A stretch of DNA of 64,000 bases, taken from assembly GCF_900078335.1 (NCBI RefSeq), contig NZ_FKBR01000033.1, positions 219,357-283,356 on the forward strand, in the 5' to 3' direction. The notes beneath the pieces are model-generated. The model saw only the letters and a program-made list of their open reading frames with translations. It had not been told where the DNA came from and did not search any database. Source of the DNA: Bordetella trematum (GTDB taxonomy: Bacteria > Pseudomonadota > Gammaproteobacteria > Burkholderiales > Burkholderiaceae_B). Each line of letters opens with the position of its first letter. Position 1 is the stretch's first letter. The position numbers and the translations under genes were made by a program. Shown here in pieces: positions 16,145-24,615 of the stretch.

Positions 16145-16174
16145 TTGACATACACTTATGCTCAGGTTTAGCAT
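16145..16174 (+). promoter_or_regulatory. nadC promoter
   Basis: A perfect -35 box TTGACA (16145-16150) and TAGCAT (16169-16174), 18 bp apart, lie about 45 bp upstream of the nadC ATG. The first candidate operator (16156-16176) fills the spacer and covers the -10 box, so a bound repressor would block polymerase directly. Confidence 0.6.
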
Positions 16175-16176
16175 AA
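16156..16176. promoter_or_regulatory. NAD operator 1 (candidate NrtR site)
   Basis: A 21-bp near-palindrome, TTATGCTCA-GGT-TTAGCATAA. The consensus half-site TTATGCTCA is exact on the left; the right half has one mismatch to its complement. It sits between and over the nadC promoter boxes. A second copy follows at 16209-16229. Assignment to the adjacent NrtR-like protein is inference from position. Confidence 0.6.
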
Positions 16177-16208
16177 ATAAACGCGCAACCGCTTTTTTTT
16201 ATCTTCAT

Positions 16209-16229
16209 ATATACTCAAAATGAGCATAA
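16209..16229. promoter_or_regulatory. NAD operator 2 (candidate NrtR site)
   Basis: A 21-bp palindrome, ATATACTCA-AAA-TGAGCATAA, with an exact right half TGAGCATAA and two mismatches on the left. It overlaps the nadC start codon at 16220. Its centre is 53 bp from that of operator 1, about five helical turns, so two bound dimers would face the same side of the DNA. Confidence 0.6.
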
Positions 16230-17110
16230 ATATCATCAGCCCGACTCGCGCCCCGGAGACGGCGCAGGTCGTGCCGGCCCTGCCGCAGGTCATGCTGGAG
16301 CCGCTTGTCCGTGCCACCCTGCTCGAAGATCTGGGCCGTGCCGGGGATCTCACTACCGATGCCATCGTGCCTGCCGAGGCGCGGGGGCAGACCCGGCTGG
16401 TGGCGCGCCAGGCTGGCGTGCTGGCAGGGCTGGACCTGGCCCGCCTGGCGTTTCGCCTGATCGATCCCGAGATCCGCTTTCACGCCTTGCTGGCCGATGG
16501 CGCGCGCCTGGAGCCTGGCGCCGAGATCGCCCGCATCGATGGCCCCGCACGCGGCATGCTGACCGCCGAACGCACGGCCCTGAATTTCCTGGGCCATCTG
16601 AGCGGCGTGGCCACCGCCACGGCCTCGATCGCCGATGCCATCGCGCACACCCGCTGCAAGGTCACCTGCACCCGCAAGACCATGCCGGGGCTGCGTGCGG
16701 TGCAGAAATACGCGGTGCGCGTCGGCGGGGGCAGCAACCACCGCTTCGGCCTGGATGATGCCGTGCTCATCAAGGACAACCACGTGGCCCTGGCCGGCGG
16801 CGTGGCCCAGGCGCTGACGCTGGCTCGCGCGCACATCGGCCACATGGTGAAGATCGAACTCGAGGTCGATACCCTGGCCCAGCTCGATGAAGCCCTGCAA
16901 GCCGGCGTCGATGTGCTGCTGTTGGACAACATGGACAACGACACCCTGCGTGAAGCCGTGCGCCGCGTGGCGGGCCGTGCCATTACCGAGGCTTCGGGCC
17001 GCATCACGCCCGAGACGGCGCCGGCCATTGCCGAAACCGGCGTGGACCTGATGGCCATCGGCTGGTTGACCCACAGCGCCCGCGTCCTGGACATCGGTCT
17101 GGACAGCTGA
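16220..17110 (+). CDS. nadC: Quinolinate phosphoribosyltransferase NadC
   Basis: A 296-residue nicotinate-nucleotide pyrophosphorylase (carboxylating). It converts quinolinate and PRPP to nicotinate mononucleotide, CO2 and PPi in de novo NAD synthesis. Visible motifs are [13 protein letters not shown] near residue 35, T-R-K-T-M-P-G-L-R near residue 152, [12 protein letters not shown] near residue 172, and I-E-L-E-V-D and L-L-L-D-N-M-D-N later. It stands without nadA or nadB here. Two palindromes in its promoter and start region suggest tight repression by the NrtR-like protein just upstream. Confidence 0.96.
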   Translation: MSINIISPTRAPETAQVVPALPQVMLEPLVRATLLEDLGRAGDLTTDAIVPAEARGQTRLVARQAGVLAGLDLARLAFRLIDPEIRFHALLADGARLEPGAEIARIDGPARGMLTAERTALNFLGHLSGVATATASIADAIAHTRCKVTCTRKTMPGLRAVQKYAVRVGGGSNHRFGLDDAVLIKDNHVALAGGVAQALTLARAHIGHMVKIELEVDTLAQLDEALQAGVDVLLLDNMDNDTLREAVRRVAGRAITEASGRITPETAPAIAETGVDLMAIGWLTHSARVLDIGLDS

Positions 17111-17117
17111 TCCCGCG

Positions 17118-17141
17118 GGGCCTGCCCGGCGAGGCAGGCCC
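17118..17141 (+). terminator. Hairpin after nadC
   Basis: GGGCCTGCC (17118-17126) and GGCAGGCCC (17133-17141) form a perfect 9-bp stem with a CGGCGA loop, 7 bp after the nadC stop codon. The sequence that follows is only weakly T-rich, so it may be a pause or partial terminator. Confidence 0.5.
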
Positions 17142-17222
17142 TGTCTACCTGAACCTGCGCTTCACACTGCCCTGGCGGGCCGGTGGGGCGGCCTGCATCC
17201 TCACGCAACGGAACTCACCACC

Positions 17223-18182
17223 ATGCGACGTTTGATCTTCAGTCTTTTTGCGATGCTGGCCTTGGCCGGCTCCGCGCTGGCCGAAGCCCCCTTTCCCTCC
17301 CGGCCCATCACCATCATCGTGACTTTCCCGCCGGGCGGCGGCACGGATCTGCTGGCCCGCAAGCTGGGGGCGGTGATGCAGCAGAAGCTGGGACAAAGCG
17401 TGGTGGTGGAGAACCGCCCGGGCGCCAGCGGCAACATCGGCGCGCGAGCGGTGGCCGAGGCCCGGCCGGATGGCCATACGCTGTTGATGGTCAACAGCTC
17501 CTTTGCCATCAACCCGGGGGTCTTCCAACATCTGGAGTTTTCGCCCGAACGGGATTTCGCCGCCGTGATCAACGTGGCCTTCGTGCCTTCGGTGATCATC
17601 ACGCCGCCCGGTTCGCCGTTGGAATCGCTGCCCCAGGCCCTGCGGCTGGGGCTGCGCGAAGATCCGGTGCCTTACGCCACCTGCGGCAACGGCACGCCCC
17701 AACACCTGGCCGGGGAACGCCTGCGCCAGCTGAGTAGCTCGGCCTTGCAGCAGGTGCCGTACCGGGGTTGCGGCCCGGCCCTCACGGACGTGCTTTCCGG
17801 ACAGGTCCCCATGGGCATCGTGACGGCCTCGAGTGCGGCGCCTTTCATCCGCTCGGGGAAACTGCGCGCCCTGGCCGTCACCTCGGCGCAGCGCTCGCCC
17901 CTCATGCCTGATGTTCCGACCGTGGCCGAGCAGGGCTGGCCGGAATACGAACTGGATCAATGGCATGGCCTGCTCGCGCCCGCGGGCACGCCGCCGGCGG
18001 TGATCGGGCTGCTCAATCGCACCCTGGTGGCCATCATGGCGGACCCGGGCATGCGCGCCGAATTGCAGGCCCTGGGGTTCAACCCGGTGAGCAGCAGCCC
18101 GCAGGCGTTCCAGCAACTGGTGCTGGACGACATCGAGCGGTTTCGCGCCCTGACGGCCAGCATCGGTCTGCGCGCCGATTGA
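17223..18182 (+). CDS. Bug/TctC-family periplasmic solute-binding protein
   Basis: A 319-residue receptor of the tripartite tricarboxylate transporter family. The signal peptide M-R-R-L-I-F-S-L-F-A-M-L-A-L-A-G-S-A-L-A is followed by E-A-P-F-P-S-R-P-I-T-I-I-V-T-F-P-P-G-G-G, the Bug signature. It is a lone gene, between nadC and a convergent YebE-like gene, without tctA or tctB. Adjacency to nadC raises the possibility of a pyridine carboxylate ligand such as nicotinate or quinolinate, but this is speculation, as orphan Bug genes are common in these genomes. Confidence 0.88.
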   Translation: MRRLIFSLFAMLALAGSALAEAPFPSRPITIIVTFPPGGGTDLLARKLGAVMQQKLGQSVVVENRPGASGNIGARAVAEARPDGHTLLMVNSSFAINPGVFQHLEFSPERDFAAVINVAFVPSVIITPPGSPLESLPQALRLGLREDPVPYATCGNGTPQHLAGERLRQLSSSALQQVPYRGCGPALTDVLSGQVPMGIVTASSAAPFIRSGKLRALAVTSAQRSPLMPDVPTVAEQGWPEYELDQWHGLLAPAGTPPAVIGLLNRTLVAIMADPGMRAELQALGFNPVSSSPQAFQQLVLDDIERFRALTASIGLRAD

Positions 18183-18194
18183 GCGGCACGCAGA

Positions 18195-18896
18195 TCAGGC
18201 GGCGCGCATCGCCTGGTTCACCTGCTGTTCCAGTTCGCGTTGCAGCGAGGGCTCAAGCTTGAGCTGGCGTGCCAGCTCGTCCAGGTAGGCGCGCTCCATG
18301 TAGCTTTCTTCGTCGACCACCAGCACGCTGGCCAGGTACATCTCGGCGGCCATCTCCGGCGTGCACGCGGCCCGCGCCACGGCGGCCGGATCGAGCGGCT
18401 GGCTCAGTTCGGCCTCCAGCCAGCGGCGGTCGGCGGCGTCGCCCGACAGGCGGGAGAGTTCCTGTTCGAGCAGGGCGCGCTCCTCGGCGCCGATGTGGCC
18501 GTCGGCCTTGGCGGCGCCAATCATGGCCACCAGGACCGCATTGCAGTGTTTCTCGGCTTCGGGGGCGGGCAGGCGGTCCAGTGTGCGGGGCGCGGCCGGC
18601 GCCGGCGTGTTCTGCTGGCGGGCCTGGTTCTCCTGCCATTGGCCATAGGCGCGGTAGGCGAGCGCGCCCAGGGCGGCCATGCCGCCGTACATCGCCACCT
18701 TGCCGCCCATCTTGCGGGCTTTCTTGCTGCCCAGCAGCAGGCTCAGCGCGCCCGCACCCAGGGCCCCGCCACCCAGCCCGGCGAGAAAGGAGCCGCCGTT
18801 GCCGCTCTTGGCGGTGTTCTGGACCTGTTCGGTGGTCTGCTGCATCAGGCCGCGGCCGGATTGCAGCAATTGGTCGAGCAGTTGCCGTGCGCTCAT
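18195..18896 (-). CDS. YebE-like DUF533 membrane protein, TerB-like fold
   Basis: A 233-residue protein. The N-terminal 30 residues are Gln/Ser-rich. A glycine-rich hydrophobic stretch follows (F-L-A-G-L-G-G-G-A-L-G-A-G-A-L-S-L-L-L, about residues 38-56), then K-M-G-G-K-V-A-M-Y-G-G-M-A-A-L-G. The C-terminal half (about residues 115-230) is acidic and helical, as in DUF533/YebE proteins related to TerB. YebE-type proteins are inner-membrane proteins linked to envelope stress; the precise role is unknown. The gene is convergent with the Bug gene (12-bp gap). Confidence 0.75.
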   Translation of the reverse strand: MSARQLLDQLLQSGRGLMQQTTEQVQNTAKSGNGGSFLAGLGGGALGAGALSLLLGSKKARKMGGKVAMYGGMAALGALAYRAYGQWQENQARQQNTPAPAAPRTLDRLPAPEAEKHCNAVLVAMIGAAKADGHIGAEERALLEQELSRLSGDAADRRWLEAELSQPLDPAAVARAACTPEMAAEMYLASVLVVDEESYMERAYLDELARQLKLEPSLQRELEQQVNQAMRAA

Positions 18897-18984
18897 GGAG
18901 AACCTCCTGAATTTTTGGGTAAGGTACGACTGCCCCGGCGCGCGAAAGTTTCAATCTCCTGTCGTGTCTGGGCGGCGCGCAGAC

Positions 18985-19012
18985 GAAAAAAAGCCCCTGG
19001 CAAGCCAGGGGC
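18985..19012 (-). terminator. Rho-independent terminator of fabI
   Basis: On the minus strand GCCCCTGGC-TT-GCCAGGGGC (19012-18993) is followed by a run of seven T residues (18992-18986). This is a strong intrinsic terminator 25 bp after the fabI stop codon. Confidence 0.85.
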
Positions 19013-19037
19013 GGCAGGGACGGGCGTGGCGCCGGTC

Positions 19038-19823
19038 TTATTCCTGCATGCCGGGGACCACGGTCGAGAAGCCCGCGTCCACGTGCGTGATTTCACCGGT
19101 GACGCCGGCGGCCAGATCCGACAGCAGGAAGGCGGCCACGTTGCCGACGTCGTCGATGGTGACGTTGCGGCGCAGCGGGGCGGTGGCTTCGACGAACTTC
19201 AGAATGCTGGAGAAGTCCTTGATGCCGCTGGCGGCGAGGGTCTTGATCGGGCCGGCCGAGATGCCGTTGGCGCGGATGCCGCGCGGGCCCAGCGAGGAGG
19301 CCAGGTAGCGCACGCTGGCTTCCAGGGCGGCCTTGGCCACGCCCATGGTGTTGTAGTTCGGGACCACGCGCTCGGCGCCGAGGTAGGTCAGCGTCAGCAG
19401 GCTGGACTGGCGGCCCTCCATCAGGGGCAGTGCAGCCTTGGCCATGGCCGGGAAACTGTAGGCGGAGATGTCATGCGCGACGCGGAAGGCTTCGCGCGAC
19501 AGGCCGTCCAGGAAGTCGCCCGCGATGGCTTCGCGCGGCGCGAAACCGATCGAGTGCACCAGACCGTCCAGACCATCCCAGCGGGTCTTGAGTTCGGCGA
19601 AGGTGGCTTCGATCTGGCTGTCTTCGGCGACGTCGCAGGGCAGCACGATGTCGCTGCCGAATTCGGCCGCGTATTCGGCCACCCGCTCCTTGAAGCGGTC
19701 GCCCACGTAGGTGAAGGCCAGTTCAGCGCCTTGCTGGTGGCAGGCGCGCGCGATGCCGTAGGCGATGGAACGGTTCGAGAGCACCCCGGTCACGAGGATG
19801 CGCTTGCCAGCGAGAAAGCCCAT
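19038..19823 (-). CDS. fabI: Enoyl-ACP reductase FabI (NADH)
   Basis: A 261-residue short-chain dehydrogenase-type enoyl-ACP reductase, the last step of each fatty-acid elongation cycle. [14 protein letters not shown] and [10 protein letters not shown] form the divergent FabI nucleotide site. The catalytic pair is in the family spacing Y-X6-K (Y-N-T-M-G-V-A-K, near residue 157). [11 protein letters not shown] follows. It is monocistronic with its own terminator and is cytoplasmic. Confidence 0.96.
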   Translation of the reverse strand: MGFLAGKRILVTGVLSNRSIAYGIARACHQQGAELAFTYVGDRFKERVAEYAAEFGSDIVLPCDVAEDSQIEATFAELKTRWDGLDGLVHSIGFAPREAIAGDFLDGLSREAFRVAHDISAYSFPAMAKAALPLMEGRQSSLLTLTYLGAERVVPNYNTMGVAKAALEASVRYLASSLGPRGIRANGISAGPIKTLAASGIKDFSSILKFVEATAPLRRNVTIDDVGNVAAFLLSDLAAGVTGEITHVDAGFSTVVPGMQE

Positions 19824-19880
19824 TGTGTTTTCCTTTGGTTGCCTTGCTTGAAGACGGCTATTTTACGGCCAGCGCGACGA

Positions 19881-21260
19881 TCAGCCGCGCGAGCCGGTGC
19901 CGGGCACGCGCAATTGCGTGCCGATCTTCAGGTTGTTGCCTTTGAGGTTGTTCAGGGCGCGCAGCGCATCCACGGTGGTGCCGTAGCGCTTGGCCAGGCT
20001 GAACAGCGTGTCGCCGGAGCCCACCTTGTGCGTGCGCACGTGGGCGCGGGCCGCAGTGCGCACGGCCGGCTTGGCCGGCGCCAGGGCCGGGCTGTCCAGC
20101 GCGCCGATCGGCGTGCTCAGCGAGGCCAGTTGCACCGCGCTGCCGGCGTCCGGCTTGGCCGGCACCAGCAACGTCTGCCCGAGGGCGCTTTTCTGGCGCG
20201 AGGGCACGTCGTTGATTTCGCGCAGGCGGGCCTCGGTGACGCCGAAGCGCTTGGCAATGGCGGCGTAACTCTCGCCCCGGCGGGAAGCGTAGGTTCCCCA
20301 GGTGCTCAGGTCGCCCTTGTGATTCTGCAGATTGGCCTGGAAGGCTGCGGCGCGGTCGGCAGGCAGCAGCAGCGTGGGGGCATGTTCGCCACGGATCAGG
20401 GGGCGGTTGAACGATGGGTTCAGCGCCTTGAACTCCTCCACCGACATTTCGGCGAAGCGGGCAGCCAGCTCGACGTCGATGTCGGCATTTTTCTGCACCG
20501 CCACGAAGTAGGGCGTGTTCTCCACTTTGGGCAGGGCCACGGCATACTTGCCCGGATCGGCGATGATGTTCTTGATGGCCTGCAGCTTGGGCACGTAATT
20601 GCGTGTTTCGTCGGGCATGCTCAGCGACAGATAGTCGGTCGGCAGGCCGGCGGCATCGTTCTTGGCCATGGCCCGCTGCACCGACCCCTCGCCCCAGTTG
20701 TAAGAGGCCAGGGCCAGGTACCAGTCACCCTGCATTTCGAACAGCTTTTCGAGGTAGTCCAGGGCGGCGTAAGTGGAGGCGATGGGGTCGCGTCGCTCGT
20801 CTCGCCACCAGTCCTGCTTGAGCTTGAAATAGGTCCCGGTCGAGGGGATGAATTGCCACAGGCCCGAGGCCTGCGAGCGCGACAGTGCAGTCGGGTTGTA
20901 GGCGCTTTCGACAAACGGCAACAGCGCCAGTTCGGTGGGCAGGCCGCGGCGGTTGACCTCGTCGACGATGAAATACAGATACTTGCCAGCACGCTCGGCC
21001 ATGCGCTGCACCGATTCCGGGTGGGCCGCGTAATAATCGGTCCACTGCTGCGACAGGTCGGTGTTCAGGTTGGGGATCGCGAAGCCGCGGCGGATGCGGT
21101 CCCAGGCATCGCGCGGGGGGCTGGTCAGGTCCACCGTGCGAGAGGTGTCCTTGGCCACGTAGCGGCTGGATGAGCCTTCGGCCCCCTGCTTCAGTCCGCT
21201 GCTGGCGCAGCCGGCCAGAACGACAAGAAAAACGGGTAGCAGGAGTCGTAGAAAGCTCAT
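19881..21260 (-). CDS. mltD: Membrane-bound lytic murein transglycosylase D
   Basis: A 459-residue lipoprotein. The signal sequence ends in a lipobox (L-V-V-L-A-G-C-A-S-S). The family-1 lytic transglycosylase domain (about residues 100-230) has the catalytic Glu in F-V-E-S-A-Y-N-P and the S-G-L-W-Q-F-I-P motif. Two LysM repeats follow (R-R-G-E-S-Y-A-A-I-A-K near residue 310; V-G-S-G-D-T-L-F-S-L-A-K near residue 412) and bind peptidoglycan. It cleaves murein glycan strands with formation of 1,6-anhydro ends. It ends upstream of fabI on the same strand and starts 8 bp after the gloB stop. Confidence 0.92.
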   Translation of the reverse strand: MSFLRLLLPVFLVVLAGCASSGLKQGAEGSSSRYVAKDTSRTVDLTSPPRDAWDRIRRGFAIPNLNTDLSQQWTDYYAAHPESVQRMAERAGKYLYFIVDEVNRRGLPTELALLPFVESAYNPTALSRSQASGLWQFIPSTGTYFKLKQDWWRDERRDPIASTYAALDYLEKLFEMQGDWYLALASYNWGEGSVQRAMAKNDAAGLPTDYLSLSMPDETRNYVPKLQAIKNIIADPGKYAVALPKVENTPYFVAVQKNADIDVELAARFAEMSVEEFKALNPSFNRPLIRGEHAPTLLLPADRAAAFQANLQNHKGDLSTWGTYASRRGESYAAIAKRFGVTEARLREINDVPSRQKSALGQTLLVPAKPDAGSAVQLASLSTPIGALDSPALAPAKPAVRTAARAHVRTHKVGSGDTLFSLAKRYGTTVDALRALNNLKGNNLKIGTQLRVPGTGSRG

Positions 21261-21267
21261 GGGCGTG

Positions 21268-22077
21268 TCACTTGAAATTGTTTTTCCAATCGCGCAGGGC
21301 TGCGAATACCGCTACCGGACCGGCCAGACTGTGCCCGGCCCATGCCTCGGCTGCCTGGATCACGGCGGGCTGCGACGTCCGAAGAAACGGATTGGTCTGC
21401 CGCTCCCTGTCGATCGTGGACGGCAGGGTGGGGCGGTTACAGGCGCGCAGTTGGGACGCCTGTTGCTGCCATTGACGCAGGGCGGAATTGGCCGATTCTA
21501 CCGCCATCGCCCAGCGAAGGTTCGCAAGAGTGTACTCGTGGGCGCAAAAAACCTCTGTATCTTCCGGTAAAGCCGCCAGTTTGGCCAGCGAAGCCGTCAT
21601 CTGTTCGGGTGTACCCTCGAACAGGCGGCCGCAGCCCGCGGCAAACAGCGTGTCCCCGCAAAACAGCAGCGGCCCGCCGCCGGCATTCCCGGCATAGGCG
21701 ATGTGGCCGGCGGTATGGCCGGGCACATCCAGGGTCGTCAGGGACAGACCCACTTCGGGGATCTCGACCCGGTCTCCCTCGCTCAGGCGGACATCGCAGT
21801 GCGGCAGGCTCTCCCGGGCCGGGCCATAGACCGGCACGGTCGCGTGATCGAGCAGTTCGAGCACGCCGCCGACATGGTCGCCATGGTGGTGGGTGAGTAG
21901 AATGGCGCGCAGCCCGAGCCGGTTCGCGGCCAGGAATTCCAGTACGGGCTGGGCCTGTCCGGGGTCGACCACGACGGCCTGGCCGTCGCGCACGATTGCC
22001 CAAATATAGTTGTCGCTGAAGGCCGCGATGGGAATGACCTGGCTGGCCTTGTCCTGGAGTTCGGGATGAGCTGGCAT
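21268..22077 (-). CDS. gloB: Hydroxyacylglutathione hydrolase (glyoxalase II)
   Basis: A metallo-beta-lactamase-fold hydrolase, 269 residues from the start at 22077 (starts at 22080 and 22110 are also in frame). It begins with F-S-D-N-Y-I-W, and the binuclear metal motif is [12 protein letters not shown]. Later ligands lie in [10 protein letters not shown] and F-C-A-H-E-Y-T-L. It hydrolyses S-lactoylglutathione to lactate and glutathione in methylglyoxal detoxification. It is divergent from the methyltransferase gene with only 17 bp between starts. gloB-methyltransferase-rnhA is a common proteobacterial gene order. Confidence 0.94.
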   Translation of the reverse strand: MPAHPELQDKASQVIPIAAFSDNYIWAIVRDGQAVVVDPGQAQPVLEFLAANRLGLRAILLTHHHGDHVGGVLELLDHATVPVYGPARESLPHCDVRLSEGDRVEIPEVGLSLTTLDVPGHTAGHIAYAGNAGGGPLLFCGDTLFAAGCGRLFEGTPEQMTASLAKLAALPEDTEVFCAHEYTLANLRWAMAVESANSALRQWQQQASQLRACNRPTLPSTIDRERQTNPFLRTSQPAVIQAAEAWAGHSLAGPVAVFAALRDWKNNFK

Positions 22078-22094
22078 CATGAGAGGAAGGCGAA

Positions 22095-22847
22095 GTGGCG
22101 GAAATGACATCGCCGATTGTAGATCTGGCCGACTGGTTCGAGACTCCCCCGGGAAAATACGTCCTGGACTGGGAGCGCGCCCGCTTCGACGAAGAGGTGG
22201 CCGACGTGTTCGGCTACTACGCCTGGCAACTGGGGCTGGACGAGCCGGATTTCCTGCGCAGCAATCGCATGCCCTTCAAGGCTTGGGCGGGGGGCGAGAT
22301 CCTGAACGCCGAGGCGCCGTGGCCGGCCCGGGTGCTGGCCCAGCCCGAGTCCCTGCCGTTCGAGTCCGGCAGCGTCGACCTGCTGGTGTTGCCGCATCTG
22401 CTGGAATGCGCCCAGGCGCCGCACCGCGTGCTGCGCGAGGCCGAGCGCGTGCTGATGCCGGAAGGGCGGCTGGTGATCTCGGGCTTCAACCCCTGGAGCC
22501 TCTGGGGGGCGCGCAATGCCCTGCCGGGCATGGAGGCCTGGCTGCCGGTGTCGGTGAAATCGCAGGTCTCGCTGCACAGGCTGCGCGACTGGCTGCAGTT
22601 GCTGTCCTTCGATGTCGACCGGGGCCGCTATGGCTGCTTCGTGCCGGCCTGCCGCAGCGAGCAATGGCTGCGGCGCTGGCGTTTCATGGAAGGCGTGGGC
22701 GAGCGCTGGTGGCGCATGGGCGGCGCGGTCTATGTAGTCTCGGCCGTCAAGCGGGTGACCAGCATGCGCATCATCGGGCCGTCCTGGAAGAAAAAACGCA
22801 AGGCGCCCAAGCGGGCCGCCGTCGTGGTCAACCGCCAGACCGACTGA
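22095..22847 (+). CDS. SAM-dependent methyltransferase, gloB/rnhA-associated
   Basis: A 250-residue class I methyltransferase, read from the GTG at 22095, which has GAGGAAGG close upstream; an ATG at 22104 is the alternative. The SAM-site region is diverged: [18 protein letters not shown] matches the methyltransferase-11 post-II motif, but the usual glycine-rich loop is not obvious. [19 protein letters not shown] follows as in homologues between gloB and rnhA. Substrate unknown. It is transcribed towards rnhA, with a 92-bp gap. Confidence 0.8.
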   Translation: MAEMTSPIVDLADWFETPPGKYVLDWERARFDEEVADVFGYYAWQLGLDEPDFLRSNRMPFKAWAGGEILNAEAPWPARVLAQPESLPFESGSVDLLVLPHLLECAQAPHRVLREAERVLMPEGRLVISGFNPWSLWGARNALPGMEAWLPVSVKSQVSLHRLRDWLQLLSFDVDRGRYGCFVPACRSEQWLRRWRFMEGVGERWWRMGGAVYVVSAVKRVTSMRIIGPSWKKKRKAPKRAAVVVNRQTD

Positions 22848-22939
22848 TCCCGGCCCGACCGCCTGCGGGGGCGGTGTCATGCAGGCCGGGAGTTTTTCCA
22901 GTATCTTGGGCGGCTTTCCCAGAATTACCGGATACTCCC

Positions 22940-23401
22940 ATGTCTACTGCTGCTGCCCCTGCCGATGTCGTTGAAATGTGGACGGATGGGGCGTGCAAGG
23001 GCAACCCGGGCCCGGGCGGCTGGGGGGTGCTCATGACCTTCGGCGAGCATCGCAAGACCTTCTGCGGCGGAGAACCGCAAACCACCAACAACCGCATGGA
23101 GATCCTCGCCGTCATCGAGGGTCTGCGCGCGCTGAAGCGGCGCTGTACGGTCATCATCCATACCGACTCCCAGTACGTCATGAAGGGCATGACCGAATGG
23201 CTGCCCAACTGGAAGCGCCGGGGATGGCTCACCGCCGACAAAAAACCGGTCAAGAACGCCGAGCTCTGGCAGGAACTGGATGCCCAGGTGGCGCGGCACC
23301 AGGTCAGCTGGCGCTGGGTGCGCGGCCATAACGGCGACCCGGGCAATGAAATGGCTGACCAGCTCGCCAACGAGGGCGTGGCCAGCGTCATGCGGCGCTG
23401 A
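22940..23401 (+). CDS. rnhA: Ribonuclease HI
   Basis: A 153-residue RNase HI that cuts the RNA strand of RNA-DNA hybrids. All four catalytic acids are in context: Asp in [16 protein letters not shown], Glu in N-N-R-M-E-I-L-A-V, Asp in I-H-T-D-S-Q-Y-V, and the last Asp in the [10 protein letters not shown] region. The basic handle W-K-R-R-G-W is present. ATG at 22940 gives the standard length; longer in-frame extensions upstream run through the methyltransferase gene in another frame. Confidence 0.96.
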   Translation: MSTAAAPADVVEMWTDGACKGNPGPGGWGVLMTFGEHRKTFCGGEPQTTNNRMEILAVIEGLRALKRRCTVIIHTDSQYVMKGMTEWLPNWKRRGWLTADKKPVKNAELWQELDAQVARHQVSWRWVRGHNGDPGNEMADQLANEGVASVMRR

Positions 23402-23519
23402 GGCGAGGCGGGAAAGCCCTAGGTGCTCACCCGCATTGCTGCCGGGAGGTAAGACCTGATGCTACAGTCGCTAGCTTCCGTTCCTTTGTGCGCGCCAGGC
23501 GGCGCCATCCTGTTTCCGC

Positions 23520-24602
23520 ATGAAAAAAGCCGCATTGCTCGCCGCGCTTGTCGCCGGTCTGGCCGTCGGGGCCGCTGGCGCCTGGTTTGTGCCCCGCTGG
23601 ATGGCCGCAACGCCTGAGGTCACGCCAAAGGTCGACGCCGCCCCGGTGGCCGCGCCGGTGCGCGTGGAAGTCGCCCCGGTGGTGCAATTGCCCTGGCCGC
23701 GCGGCATTTCTGCGGTCGGCAGTCTGCGCTCTGACGAGGCGGTGATGCTGCGCCCGGAAGTGGCCGGTCGCATTCAGCAGATCGATTTCAAGGAAGGTCA
23801 GGCGGTCGAGAAGGGCCAGGTGCTGGTGCAGCTGGACGCCTCCATCCCGCGGGCCGAGTGGCAGCAGGCGCGCGCCAATCTGGCGCTGGCCGAGACCCAG
23901 CACCGCCGTGCCGTGGATCTGCACGGGCGCGGCTTCGTCAGCCAGCAGGCGCGTGACGAGGCGGTCAGCAGCCTGAAAGTGCAGCAGGCCGCGGCCGCAC
24001 TGGCTCAGGCCAAGCTCGAAAAAATGACCATCCGCGCGCCCTTCGCCGGTATCGTGGGCCTGCGCAACGTGTCGGTGGGTGACTACGTCAGCCAGGGGCA
24101 GGATCTTGCGCCGCTGGAGGCGGTCAACCCGCTGAAGGTGGATTTCCGCGTGCCTGAGATGTATCTGGGCAAGCTGCGGGTGGGGCAGTCGCTGGCCGTG
24201 CGCATGGATGCCCTGCCGGGGCAGGAGCGCGTCGGCACTGTGTATGCGGTCAGCCCGCTGGTCGACGCCGGCGGGCGGTCCATCCTGCTGCGCGCCACCG
24301 TGCCCAACGACGATGATGTGTTGCGCCCCGGAATGTTTGCGCGCGTGCAGCTGCAGTTCGGCGCGGAGCCGGCGCTGGCGGTGCCCGAGGCGGCGCTCGC
24401 CCCGTCGGGCCAGAAACAGTATGTCTTCCGGGTGGCCGACGGCCGGGCCGAACGGGTCGAGGTGGTGTTGGGCGAGCGGCGCGAAGGCCGTGCCGAAGTG
24501 CTCAGCGGCCTGGGCGAGGGCGATGTGGTCGTGATTGCCGGCCTGCAGCGCCTGACCGATGGCGCGCCGGTGCGCGTGCTCAATCCGGACGCGGCGCGTT
24601 GA
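23520..24602 (+). CDS. RND efflux membrane-fusion protein
   Basis: A 360-residue periplasmic adaptor of the HlyD/AcrA type. An N-terminal hydrophobic anchor (about residues 5-25) is followed by a beta-barrel/lipoyl segment (V-M-L-R-P-E-V-A-G-R-I-Q-Q-I-D-F), a helical hairpin and a second lipoyl half (M-T-I-R-A-P-F-A-G-I-V-G-L-R). No lipobox cysteine is seen, so anchoring is by the uncleaved helix. It precedes the inner-membrane pump gene by 13 bp. No outer-membrane channel gene is present, so a shared TolC-like protein is expected. Substrates unknown. Confidence 0.9.
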   Translation: MKKAALLAALVAGLAVGAAGAWFVPRWMAATPEVTPKVDAAPVAAPVRVEVAPVVQLPWPRGISAVGSLRSDEAVMLRPEVAGRIQQIDFKEGQAVEKGQVLVQLDASIPRAEWQQARANLALAETQHRRAVDLHGRGFVSQQARDEAVSSLKVQQAAAALAQAKLEKMTIRAPFAGIVGLRNVSVGDYVSQGQDLAPLEAVNPLKVDFRVPEMYLGKLRVGQSLAVRMDALPGQERVGTVYAVSPLVDAGGRSILLRATVPNDDDVLRPGMFARVQLQFGAEPALAVPEAALAPSGQKQYVFRVADGRAERVEVVLGERREGRAEVLSGLGEGDVVVIAGLQRLTDGAPVRVLNPDAAR

Positions 24603-24615
24603 TCCGGAGCCGGCC

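Noticed and set aside
18240..21173. 977-codon open frame antisense to the YebE-like, fabI and mltD genes
   Set aside because: It lies wholly opposite three well-recognised genes. Its product is Gly/His/Gln/Arg-rich with no recognisable domain, the usual result of high GC third positions.
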